The notes under the pieces: generated by a model
Told to the model about the DNA's origin: nothing
Databases searched by the model: none
The model's input: only the letters and a program-made list of their open reading frames with translations
Made by a program: the position numbers and the translations under genes
Assembly (NCBI GenBank): GCA_934725285.1
Contig: CAKVBK010000095.1
Location: 1-6,550 of the forward strand
Source of the DNA: an uncultured Bacteroidales bacterium
Lineage (GTDB): Bacteria > Bacteroidota > Bacteroidia > Bacteroidales > UBA932
DNA: 6,550 nt
Reading direction: 5' to 3'
Part shown: piece by piece, positions 1 to 6,041 of the stretch
Layout of the letters: the number at the start of each line of letters is the position of its first letter
How positions within the stretch are numbered: the first letter of the stretch is position 1

Positions 1-1536
1 TGCAAGAGCTGGATTGACGGCGGACTTCAGCCTCGTGCCGTGAGCCGTGACCTTGACTGGGGCGTGCCTGTCCCTGTCGAGGGAGCCGAGGGCAAGGTGC
101 TCTATGTCTGGTTCGACGCTCCGATCGGGTATATTTCCAACACTCAGGAACTTCTTCCGCAGTCTTGGGAGAAATGGTGGAAGAGCGAGGACACCAGGCT
201 TGTGCATTTCATCGGCAAGGACAACATTGTGTTCCACTGCATCGTGTTCCCTTCGATGCTCAAGGCCTACGGGGACGGCTACATCCTTCCTGACAACGTG
301 CCGGCCAACGAGTTTCTCAACCTTGAAGGCGACAAGATCTCCACGTCCCGCAACTGGGCCGTCTGGGCTCATGAGTATCTGGAGCAGTTCCCGGGAAAAC
401 AAGATGTCTTGAGGTACGTCCTCACGGCCAACGCGCCAGAGACCAAGGACAACGATTTCAGCTGGAAGGATTTCCAGACACGCAACAACAGCGAGCTGGT
501 CGCCATATTCGGTAATTTTGTGAACCGCGCGGTCGTGTTGACTCACAAGTATTTCGATGGGAAAGTCCCTGTGTGTGGAGAACTTCATGATGTTGACAAG
601 GCGGCTCTTGCCGAGATTCCTGCACTTAAAGTTTCGCTGGAGAGGAATCTTGACGGCTTCCATTTCCGCGAGGCTCTGAAGGACGCAATGTCGATCGCCC
701 GTGTGGGCAACAAGTATATTTCCGACACGGAGCCTTGGAAGGTCGCCAAGTCAGACATGGAGCGTTGCGCCACCATCCTGAATGTCAGCCTGCAAATCTG
801 CGCGGACCTTGCGGTAGCCTTCGAGCCATTCACTCCTTTCGCTGCCGAAAAGCTTCGCAAGATGCTCGGAGTATGCCTCTGCGCCGGCATTGACCACCGT
901 AAGGGTGAGCGGGAGACCGCCAACACCTACAAGGAAGGCGAGTGTGCCGCTCTGCACACGGTGTCAGCCTCGTGCGTTGAACAGCAGCCGAATTGCCCTG
1001 ACGCCGGCAAATGCGTGTGCCTCGGCTGGGATGTTCTTGGCAATGAGAATATCCTTCCTGCCGGACATGAGATCGGCGCCGCAGAGCTGTTGTTCGCCAA
1101 GATCGAGGATGAGGCCATCAACGCCCAACTTGCCCGTCTTGACGCTATCCGTGCCGAGAGAGAGGCCGCCGAGAAGGCTGAGGCCGCGAAGAAGGTACTC
1201 CCTCAGAAGGCTGAATGTTGCTTCGATGACTTTGAGAAGATGGACATCCGCACGGCCACCGTGCTTGCGGCAGAGCGTGTGCCGAAGACTGACAAACTGC
1301 TGAAACTCAGTATCGACACAGGAATCGACAAGAGGACGATTGTCTCAGGGATAGCTGAATATTATTCTCCGGAGGAGATGGTGGGCCAGCAGATCTGCAT
1401 CCTCGCCAACCTTCAGCCGAGGACAATCCGTGGGATTGAGTCCCGTGGAATGATCCTGATGGCGAAACAGGGCGATGGAAAGATGAGGTTCATCACTCCG
1501 GCTGAGGCCCTTAACAATGGTGCTATAGTAGGTTGA
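1..1536 (+). CDS. metG: Methionyl-tRNA synthetase, 5'-truncated by window edge
   Basis: Cytoplasmic enzyme that charges tRNA-Met with methionine using ATP. The frame is open from base 1 (Cys-Lys-Ser-Trp...), so the gene begins before the window; judged against the E. coli enzyme, about 220 codons are missing, including the HIGH motif and zinc knuckle. Visible parts, counted from base 1: the end of the catalytic core ([10 protein letters not shown] at codons 17-26, [13 protein letters not shown]), the signature loop K-I-S-T-S at codons 112-116 (nt 334-348), in the KMSKS position, then the helical anticodon-binding domain. An Ala/Glu-rich coiled-coil-like stretch (nt 1117-1200) leads to a C-terminal EMAPII/Trbp111-type tRNA-binding domain (codons 408-511, with MDIRTATVL and ESRGMILMA). 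The odd part is a Cys-rich insertion at nt 874-1023, between the anticodon-binding domain and the LPAGHEIG segment. Identification is secure. It may be cotranscribed with the mutarotase 21 bases downstream. Confidence 0.97.
   Translation, partial: CKSWIDGGLQPRAVSRDLDWGVPVPVEGAEGKVLYVWFDAPIGYISNTQELLPQSWEKWWKSEDTRLVHFIGKDNIVFHCIVFPSMLKAYGDGYILPDNVPANEFLNLEGDKISTSRNWAVWAHEYLEQFPGKQDVLRYVLTANAPETKDNDFSWKDFQTRNNSELVAIFGNFVNRAVVLTHKYFDGKVPVCGELHDVDKAALAEIPALKVSLERNLDGFHFREALKDAMSIARVGNKYISDTEPWKVAKSDMERCATILNVSLQICADLAVAFEPFTPFAAEKLRKMLGVCLCAGIDHRKGERETANTYKEGECAALHTVSASCVEQQPNCPDAGKCVCLGWDVLGNENILPAGHEIGAAELLFAKIEDEAINAQLARLDAIRAEREAAEKAEAAKKVLPQKAECCFDDFEKMDIRTATVLAAERVPKTDKLLKLSIDTGIDKRTIVSGIAEYYSPEEMVGQQICILANLQPRTIRGIESRGMILMAKQGDGKMRFITPAEALNNGAIVG
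874..1023 (+). other. Cysteine-rich insertion within MetG
   Basis: About 50 codons containing seven cysteines, arranged C-x-C, then single cysteines, ending C-x5-C-x-C. With the first codon of the window as 1, they fall at 292, 294, 315, 325, 332, 338 and 340; two histidines lie at 299 and 319. In the MetG proteins I know from Bacteroidota, the helix ending in RKML is followed almost directly by the tryptophan segment (here [18 protein letters not shown]), so this stretch is extra. It is in frame, has no stop, and shares the GC-rich composition of the rest of the gene, so it is not a recent AT-rich insertion. Paired cysteines allow a metal-binding or redox role, but nothing in the sequence proves either. 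Confidence 0.6.
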
Positions 1537-1557
1537 CATATTCACATAATTAACAGT

Positions 1558-2691
1558 ATGAAAGGATTTTTTGCTTCATTTGCCGTGGCGGCCCTCGTTA
1601 TGGGTTGCGCCCAGGGTCCGACTGTCACTAAATCGGGTCTTGATCCAGAGAATTTCAAGGCTGAACGTGACGGCGCTCAGACCGCTCTGTACACATTGAC
1701 GAACAAGTCTGGAATGGAGGTCTGCATCACCAATTTCGGTGGCAGGATCGTGTCCGTGATGGTTCCGGACAAAAGCGGAGACTACAAGGATGTGGTCCTT
1801 GGCTTCGACAAGGTTTCGGATTATTTCCCGGAGAACAACAAGACTGATTTCGGTGCCACCATCGGTCGTTACGCCAATCGTATCAACGGAGGTAGATTCA
1901 CTTTGGACGGCATTGATTACCAGTTGCCTCAGAATAATTATGGACACTGTCTGCACGGTGGGCCTGACGGATGGCAGTACAAGGTCTACAATGTCTTGGA
2001 GGCTGATGCCTCGCATCTTAAACTGGAGATCGTTTCTCCTGATGGGGACGCGAATTTCCCTGGCAAGGTGACCGCTGATGTGACCTTCACCCTTACAGAT
2101 GACAATGCGATCGACATCAGGTACTCGGCCACAACCGACGCTCCGACGATCATCAACATGACCAACCACTCGTACTTCAATTTGTCTGGGGATCCTGCCA
2201 ATCATCAGATCACAGCCGATTCGCTGTACATCAACGCCTCGAACTTCACTCCTGTGGATTCTGCGTTCATGACGACCGGCGAGATCGCTTCCGTAGAGGG
2301 CACCCCGTTCGATTTCAGGAAGATGAAGCTTATCGGGGACGACATCGACTCTGACAATGAGCAGGTCCGCAACGGTCACGGCTTCGACCACAACTGGGTT
2401 CTCGACACCAAGGGCGATGACACTGTTCTGGCCGCCGAGGTTTATTGCCCTGAGACAGGAATTGTGTTGAAGGAATATACCAGCGAGCCTGGCGTGCAGG
2501 TCTATGCCGGCAACTTCTTGGATGGAACCGTAACAGGTAAGAAAGGCGTTGTGTACGGCCACCGTACCGCCATCTGCCTTGAATCCCAGAAGTACCCAGA
2601 TACCCCGAACAAACCAGACTGGCCGTCAGCCGTCCTCCGTCCCGGAGAGACCTACACCAGCCACTGCGTCTTCGCCTTCAGCGTGAGGTAG
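1558..2691 (+). CDS. galM: Aldose 1-epimerase (galactose mutarotase), exported lipoprotein form
   Basis: Interconverts alpha and beta anomers of galactose or related aldoses, feeding the Leloir pathway or extracytoplasmic sugar processing. The protein has 377 residues. The N-terminus is a lipoprotein signal: MKG, a hydrophobic run, then V-M-G-C with the lipidated Cys at 17, so it should sit in the periplasm or outer membrane rather than the cytosol. Family motifs in order: GRYANRI at 103-109, HCLHGG (H130, H133), TNHSYFNLSG with the probable general-acid H204, GFDHNW with D277, EPGVQVYAGN at 310-319, and CLESQKYPD with the probable catalytic base E342. All the expected active-site residues appear present. 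Length exceeds the cytosolic enzymes (about 340-350) by roughly the signal plus a short tether. ATG 1558 is chosen because it starts the signal peptide. No Shine-Dalgarno sequence is visible, as is usual in Bacteroidota. The 21-base gap after metG suggests a shared transcript. Confidence 0.95.
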   Translation: MKGFFASFAVAALVMGCAQGPTVTKSGLDPENFKAERDGAQTALYTLTNKSGMEVCITNFGGRIVSVMVPDKSGDYKDVVLGFDKVSDYFPENNKTDFGATIGRYANRINGGRFTLDGIDYQLPQNNYGHCLHGGPDGWQYKVYNVLEADASHLKLEIVSPDGDANFPGKVTADVTFTLTDDNAIDIRYSATTDAPTIINMTNHSYFNLSGDPANHQITADSLYINASNFTPVDSAFMTTGEIASVEGTPFDFRKMKLIGDDIDSDNEQVRNGHGFDHNWVLDTKGDDTVLAAEVYCPETGIVLKEYTSEPGVQVYAGNFLDGTVTGKKGVVYGHRTAICLESQKYPDTPNKPDWPSAVLRPGETYTSHCVFAFSVR

Positions 2692-2706
2692 TTTCCAGGA
2701 ATATTA

Positions 2707-2733
2707 ATGGATCTGAGTAACGTTCGGATCCAT
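2707..2733 (+). terminator. Strong hairpin just after the mutarotase gene
   Basis: The arms ATGGATC (2707-2713) and GATCCAT (2727-2733) pair perfectly. They extend inward through a T-G wobble, G-C, A-T and a G-T wobble to a five-base loop (TAACG), giving an 11-bp stem in RNA. It begins 15 bases after the stop at 2691, where a transcript end would be expected. No T-run follows, so it is not a classical intrinsic terminator. It may be a 3'-end stabilising hairpin or the first stem of a larger RNA with the 2742-2800 structure. Confidence 0.35.
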
Positions 2734-2741
2734 CAAGCCGT

Positions 2742-2800
2742 AGAGGACTCCGTCGACCTGAGTTTTGCACCCTGTCGGGTAATGGTCGCCAGAGTCCTCT
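2742..2800 (+). ncRNA. Nested stem-loop, candidate structured RNA
   Basis: Three sets of complementary arms are nested in order. The outer pair AGAGGACTC (2742-2750) with GAGTCCTCT (2792-2800) is a perfect 9 bp. The middle pair CGACC (2754-2758) with GGTCG (2785-2789) is 5 bp, separated from the outer by symmetric three-base internal loops. The apical pair ACCC (2769-2772) with GGGT (2777-2780) closes on TGTC. Eighteen pairs in 59 bases, with internal loops, resembles an RNA fold or a palindromic repeat rather than coding sequence. I cannot match it to a known RNA family; 6S-like RNAs also form long interrupted hairpins, but I see no specific evidence for that. The strand is undetermined; plus is given by convention. 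Confidence 0.3.
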
Positions 2801-2931
2801 TCGACTGTGTTAATCGCTTGCTTCGGTTGTTGAGACTTTAGTGATCCACAAAATCTGGGATGGTGATTTGGCCGTAAGTTACAAAACACTTTCATCGCAT
2901 TGTCCCTCATAGGTGGCTGTAGGCATTAATC

Positions 2932-3012
2932 GGCTGAAAAAGTCAAAGCTTGGAGCTCTCGGTTTTCAGCCTATGTGCCCCGGCAGTAGCTTCCAGTTTA
3001 GTTGAGGCTGAA
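2932..3012 (+). promoter_or_regulatory. Three-part inverted repeat able to form alternative hairpins
   Basis: GGCTGAAAA (2932-2940) pairs perfectly with TTTTCAGCC (2963-2971). The core of that second arm, TTCAGCCT (2965-2972), also pairs perfectly with AGGCTGAA (3005-3012). The middle arm cannot do both at once, so two mutually exclusive stems are possible, the geometry of an attenuator or switch. A small AGCT-TGG-AGCT element lies inside the first loop. No T-run or open frame immediately follows, and the next gene starts over 300 bases away, so regulation of that gene is speculative. Confidence 0.25.
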
Positions 3013-3260
3013 GAGGTTTTGTGAAAATCAATTTTTGGGGGCTATTGTGTCTCATTGACAGTTGTCTCTTTAAAAGTTAGATTATTTTATCCTAAGTCAT
3101 TGATAGATATTCAATTATGGTTTGTGGATTATTTGCTGGATTTTGCAATGTGTTGATAATTAGTGAATAACGTCGTCGAAAGTGAGATTCTCGATTTTAA
3201 CAGCATCTCTAATTGATTGTCAGTCATAATGATGCGGTTTTGTAAAAGTAAAACTATTTA

Positions 3261-3293
3261 TTTGGCATTTGTCAATCTTTCTTCCGAACTTTG
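3261..3293 (+). promoter_or_regulatory. Bacteroidota-type promoter for the lipoprotein gene pair
   Basis: TTTG at 3261-3264 and GAACTTTG at 3286-3293 are separated by 21 bases. This fits the Bacteroidota primary-sigma pattern TTTG-N19 to 21-TAnnTTTG, with the -7 box differing from consensus at its first base. The TTTGC that follows is also common around such sites. Transcription would start near 3300, giving a short leader of about 28 bases (ending in an A-rich run) before ATG 3328. No Shine-Dalgarno sequence is present. No other promoter is evident before 4916 or 4937, so both genes probably share this one. Confidence 0.5.
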
Positions 3294-3327
3294 CGGCTGT
3301 AACACTAATAACTAAAAACCATTTGTT

Positions 3328-4605
3328 ATGCGAAGACCATTGTTTCTGTTAGCCTTTTGCATTTTAATGGGCGTGCTGTTCTCTTGTGGGGACACCCTTG
3401 TGATCGACAAACCTGCGACTGTTGTCTCAGAGGAATCCTGTCAAAACTTTACTATGGAAGAAGCCATAGCTGTTTTCTCTGATGAATATGACAGAACCTC
3501 AAATTCTGATCAAGCCACCATTTCGGATTCTCCTTTTGTTTGGGAATCTGGTACTGTTGTTCCGGTGTGGAAAGCGGCGGAGCGTCATTCAATTCAATGG
3601 AGAGAGGAGAGTTATGTGGTTCCGATGTTGTCATCAGTCAGGTATTATGCCTCTAATAGTAAGGAAGAAACACTGGTCAGATGTGATCAGAGCCTGATTG
3701 TCTCCAAGAATGTCAACAATGGACGAACATCTCTCCGCATCGTTTTCTCTATTCCGGAGGATGACTTGAAGCGAAGCCGGACATCCTCTGATTTTTCTGG
3801 ACTTCTTGTCTATACGGATTTGAGCGGCAAATTCAGGAAGATAGAGAAGTATGCGGGAGGAGAAATGCTCGATGGCGTTTATTTCAGTGAGAGTGAATCT
3901 GAAATAGCCTGGGAGAGGCACAAATTGTTCATCAACAGGATTATGGATGGGATCACAGTATTCAAAGTGAACTCCCCTCAAATAGGAACCCGTTGTCCAG
4001 CCCCAGGCGACACAGTGGAGTATAATGATTCGATCAACCCATCATACTGTAACGGTGACTGTTTCCCTGATCTTTGGTGGCAGAACCCAGACTTTGATTT
4101 CTGGAATGATTCGATAGCGCCTTCCGACACCACTGGCATTGATGACTATCCTTGGGATGGAGGAGGGTCCGGTGGCGGCGGAGGCAGTGGCGGCGGAGGT
4201 AATAGCCGACCGCCAAAGAATAACGGAGACGGTTCAGATAATAAGCCTGTTAGACCGGTTGATTGTTCTTCGTTTTATGGTAAACCAGAGTACTATGAAC
4301 GTAGGTATGCGGATTATGTTAAGAGACATAAAAAAGAAGACAATAGTATCTATTATATAGAATATGGGTTGTATTATTGTAACAAATTTCTTGATTTGAA
4401 AAGTTCTGGCAAGATGTCTGTAGAAGGCAATAAATGGATTGACAAAACGTTAGTTCTCCTTCAAGAAAAATTAGAGAAACAAGTTCAATCAAATCCTGCA
4501 TTGGAAGATAATTTTGATCTGTTGGAGTCGGCTGCATTTAAAACCCATCCTGAGGCTTATATTGAGGGGGGGGTATTTTGCAGTTGTCCATTATGGACAA
4601 ATTAA
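3328..4605 (+). CDS. Hinge-containing exported lipoprotein, C-terminal domain interrupted by frameshift
   Basis: Function unknown. The 425-residue product as sequenced starts with a lipoprotein signal (MRRPLFLLAF..., lipobox L-F-S-C, lipidated Cys 20). Residues about 40-255 form a domain of a type I associate with Bacteroidota lipoproteins (EEAIAVF, PVWKAAERH, SGLLVYTDLSGKF), followed by an Asp/Trp/Pro-rich stretch with paired cysteines. A Gly/Ser hinge at 278-291 then leads to a C-terminal domain from about C313. That domain is helical and Tyr/Lys-rich, with WIDKTLVLLQEKLEKQ and AFKTHPEAYIEGG. The frame then hits the eight-G run, reads out of phase (VFCSCPLWTN) and stops at 4603-4605. The rest of the domain seems to lie in the -1 frame up to 4919, giving about 530 residues when joined. 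Lipoprotein front, flexible hinge and AT-rich tail resemble polymorphic effector-like proteins; that role is inference. ATG 3328 is fixed by the signal peptide. Confidence 0.85.
   Translation: MRRPLFLLAFCILMGVLFSCGDTLVIDKPATVVSEESCQNFTMEEAIAVFSDEYDRTSNSDQATISDSPFVWESGTVVPVWKAAERHSIQWREESYVVPMLSSVRYYASNSKEETLVRCDQSLIVSKNVNNGRTSLRIVFSIPEDDLKRSRTSSDFSGLLVYTDLSGKFRKIEKYAGGEMLDGVYFSESESEIAWERHKLFINRIMDGITVFKVNSPQIGTRCPAPGDTVEYNDSINPSYCNGDCFPDLWWQNPDFDFWNDSIAPSDTTGIDDYPWDGGGSGGGGGSGGGGNSRPPKNNGDGSDNKPVRPVDCSSFYGKPEYYERRYADYVKRHKKEDNSIYYIEYGLYYCNKFLDLKSSGKMSVEGNKWIDKTLVLLQEKLEKQVQSNPALEDNFDLLESAAFKTHPEAYIEGGVFCSCPLWTN
4159..4200 (+). repeat. Gly/Ser hinge-coding GC-rich repeat
   Basis: Fourteen codons (residues 278-291) encode GGGS-GGGGGS-GGGG, from short imperfect GGN-rich units. 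The tract divides the N-terminal domain (mixed composition) from the AT-rich C-terminal domain. Such hinges in Bacteroidota lipoproteins commonly separate a shared front from variable tails. At the DNA level, the repeat would be a natural place for tail exchange by recombination, though this is not shown here. Confidence 0.85.
4566..4573 (+). repeat. Eight-G homopolymer at the frame break
   Basis: An uninterrupted run of eight G, the longest G run I noticed in the window, sits exactly where the 3328 frame and the -1 frame swap plausible protein sequence. With eight G the protein ends 32 bases later. With six or nine G the frame continues to 4919. In phase, the heptamer G-GGG-GGG (4566-4572) also has the form of a -1 ribosomal slippery site. 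It may be a slipped-strand phase-variation tract, a recoding site, or a length error in assembly. Confidence 0.7.
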
Positions 4606-4919
4606 GGATTATAGAAACGATCAGATGGAAAGATCTTACTTCAAAACTTGGACGTGAACAGATTAGTGAGGTTGTAAAGGCTCAAATAGAGTACTATATC
4701 AAGCATCCATACGAAAGGGCGTTTGACGCATACTATATGATGAATAATTGGGATCCTATAAAACAATTACTTTACGGTTACTGTTCAGTTGATCCTTTGA
4801 CAAGAAGTGCGTCACAGGATGATGCGCACGAGAGGTATACGGTTCTTTGCGATTTACTCATTGAGGAGATTGTTGCTTATTTTTACGATACGGTTGATGG
4901 CTTTGAGTTAGACTATTGA
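4578..4919 (+). CDS. Out-of-frame C-terminal continuation of the 3328 lipoprotein
   Basis: This 113-codon frame lies -1 to the upstream gene and has no convincing independent start. Only TTG 4578 and ATG 4593 are available; the ATG overlaps the upstream stop and lies partly in a hairpin arm. Read straight through the G run, the joined sequence goes from AFKTHPEAYIEGG into ILQLSIMDKLRIIETIRWKDL, then GREQISEVVKAQIEYYIKHP. To me this reads as one continuous alpha-helical domain: the pattern (AF-x2-H-x2-AY, Leu-rich strand, D-x3-I, KDL, G-x2-Q-I) recalls a C-terminal domain seen, from memory, in secreted effector-like proteins of other phyla. The tail is acidic and aromatic, ending FELDY. No signal peptide is present, so on its own it would be cytosolic. 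The alternative is a separate small gene, for example an immunity protein, translated by coupling; the G-rich run four bases before TTG could mimic a ribosome-binding site. I favour the continuation. Confidence 0.6.
   Translation: MQLSIMDKLRIIETIRWKDLTSKLGREQISEVVKAQIEYYIKHPYERAFDAYYMMNNWDPIKQLLYGYCSVDPLTRSASQDDAHERYTVLCDLLIEEIVAYFYDTVDGFELDY
4584..4600 (+). promoter_or_regulatory. Small perfect hairpin downstream of the G run
   Basis: TTGTCCA (4584-4590) and TGGACAA (4594-4600) are perfect complements with a three-base loop TTA; six pairs with a five-base loop is the more relaxed form. It starts 11 bases after the heptamer G-GGG-GGG. Slippery site, spacer, stem is the order used in -1 ribosomal frameshifting, although this spacer is slightly long and the stem modest. 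The hairpin also includes the ATG at 4593-4595, so it could limit independent initiation there. Confidence 0.4.
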
Positions 4920-4936
4920 TATTCTTATTGATAATG

Positions 4937-6022
4937 ATGAAAGTTGTTCTGTTGATGATATCCCTTACCCTTGCGTGTTCTTCCTGCTACATCCGGACTG
5001 GTTGTAGTGCCGTGGCTGGATTTGACACGGATGTTAATTGGGAGGTTGAATCTTATCCGGTAGTGATTGGAATCGGTGATGAATATGGACCGAATAAAAT
5101 GTTTGTTTATTCGGATACCTGCGGCTTGCTCGCTGCTTTTAATGGTGATGAGACATCCTTTTATTTGACATCTGATTGTGGAAAAATCTGGACGAAGAGG
5201 GGTTCCGTTGACAATCTGTTATGTCGGTCTATCGCAAAGTCAGGTGACCGGTTCTATGGATGTTTTTTAAACACAAATCCAAATGATGGTGGAGTAATTA
5301 TGCTGTCGGACGATTTGGGAAAAACGTGGGAAACAATTCTCGATAACAAGAACGGGATCTTTCGGTTTAACGTGCAGGATGATGGCACATTGGTCGCCTT
5401 GCTGACTCTTGATGAAGGTTATGCTATCTTATGTTCGGTTGATGGTGGGCAGAATTGGATGCCATTTCCGTCTTCGGTGACGAGAGACATCGTTACCTTC
5501 GGTCAGTTATCCTTTCTGAAAGATGGAATGATATATTCATCAAAAGGTAAGGTCATAGTGATTAATCCGGTCTCATTTGTGGCTGATACCATATATTCAA
5601 ACAACGGATTAATAAGTGACGTGGTGGCAGGTGAGGATGTGGTAGGTGTTTGGGAGGGACATAGAGCAAATTATTATAGACTCGAAGATAAACACTTTGA
5701 TCTTGTATCGTCTATATGGAATATAAGAAGGCCGTTCAGAAACTACATCCCTGCCGAAATCTATCAGTACGGGGACGTGGTTTATACGAAGATCATTCCG
5801 CTGACTTATAAAGCGAAAACATCGTTGTTAATGTCCGTGGACAGGGCAAGAACTTGGTGTGAGATTAATGCTGTAAGTGATTTTGAAAAGGAATTAGATG
5901 AGGTCGAACCATCGTCCGGCGACTGGCCGATGGCCGGATACAAAGACCGGATGGTATCATACTGTGTGGGCTACAAGGACGGGAAGCGACAGGATTACAT
6001 AAAGGTCATAAAGCCTAAATGA
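4937..6022 (+). CDS. Exported Asp-box (BNR-like) beta-propeller protein
   Basis: Specific function unknown. I start it at ATG 4937 (361 residues): the open frame runs back to TTG 4916, which overlaps the previous stop, but ATG-AAA gives a clean export signal (MKVVLLMISLTLAC) without the extra hydrophobic residues. ATG 4934 is equally possible. Cys 14 is a likely lipidation site, though T-L-A-C is a weak lipobox, and another Cys follows at 17. The body carries four Asp-box motifs of the S/T-x-D-x-G-x-x-W type: residues 78-85 (TSDCGKIW), 124-131 (SDDLGKTW), 167-174 (SVDGGQNW) and a degenerate one at 300-307 (SVDRARTW, Gly replaced by Ala). Asp-boxes are turn motifs of sialidase-fold and YCF48-like beta-propellers. 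They do not imply sialidase activity, and I see no sialidase catalytic set. It lies 17 bases after the previous frame, so it is probably cotranscribed. A binding, scaffold or protective partner role for the neighbouring lipoprotein is possible but unproven. Confidence 0.85.
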   Translation: MKVVLLMISLTLACSSCYIRTGCSAVAGFDTDVNWEVESYPVVIGIGDEYGPNKMFVYSDTCGLLAAFNGDETSFYLTSDCGKIWTKRGSVDNLLCRSIAKSGDRFYGCFLNTNPNDGGVIMLSDDLGKTWETILDNKNGIFRFNVQDDGTLVALLTLDEGYAILCSVDGGQNWMPFPSSVTRDIVTFGQLSFLKDGMIYSSKGKVIVINPVSFVADTIYSNNGLISDVVAGEDVVGVWEGHRANYYRLEDKHFDLVSSIWNIRRPFRNYIPAEIYQYGDVVYTKIIPLTYKAKTSLLMSVDRARTWCEINAVSDFEKELDEVEPSSGDWPMAGYKDRMVSYCVGYKDGKRQDYIKVIKPK

Positions 6023-6041
6023 TGGCTTCTGAGACCATTAT
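6019..6041. terminator. Weak hairpin between convergent genes
   Basis: ATGATGG (6019-6025) can pair with CCATTAT (6035-6041) as a 7-bp stem with one G-T wobble and a nine-base loop. It spans the two convergent stop codons, which are only 15 bases apart, so a bidirectional transcript end is expected near here. No strong T-run follows on either strand, so the assignment rests mostly on position. Confidence 0.25.

Larger units (their letters stand above)
2692..3327 (+). other. 636-base intergenic region, no convincing gene; structured left half
   Basis: No tRNA or rRNA is recognisable, and I do not see the signature stretches of RNase P RNA, SRP RNA or tmRNA. The left part (to about 3012) holds several strong inverted repeats, listed separately. 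The right part (about 3013-3300) is AT-rich and looks like plain upstream DNA ending in a promoter-like site. A 68-codon minus-strand open frame (2704-2910) crosses the hairpins but matches nothing I recognise and has no visible start signals. The region could be a small structured RNA gene, the 3' end of the mutarotase transcript plus a leader, or a decayed element. Confidence 0.6.

Noticed and set aside
1537..1557. TTGACA at 1534-1539 as a promoter box for the mutarotase
   Set aside because: It overlaps the metG stop, has no matching -10 at proper spacing, and the E. coli-style consensus is not the Bacteroidota promoter type.
1576..2562. A long (328-codon) minus-strand open frame opposite the mutarotase gene
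   Set aside because: It is an antisense shadow of a gene with complete family motifs on the plus strand, produced by GC-rich codon bias. Its protein shows no coherent domain.
2704..2910. A 68-codon minus-strand open frame in the intergenic region
   Set aside because: It runs straight across the strong inverted repeats, has no recognisable domain, signal or promoter, and is short enough to occur by chance. A conserved homologue would change this view.
3238..3256. GTTTT...AAAAC near-palindrome upstream of the promoter
   Set aside because: Only five A/T-dominated pairs in an AT-rich stretch, so it is expected by chance.
4916..4918. TTG start for the propeller gene, overlapping the previous stop
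   Set aside because: ATG at 4934 or 4937 gives a normal-length signal peptide, whereas TTG adds hydrophobic residues with no benefit. The overlap is probably fortuitous.
4937..6022. Sialidase annotation from the Asp-boxes
   Set aside because: Asp-boxes occur in many non-enzymatic propellers. I see no FRIP-like motif, arginine triad or Tyr/Glu nucleophile context.
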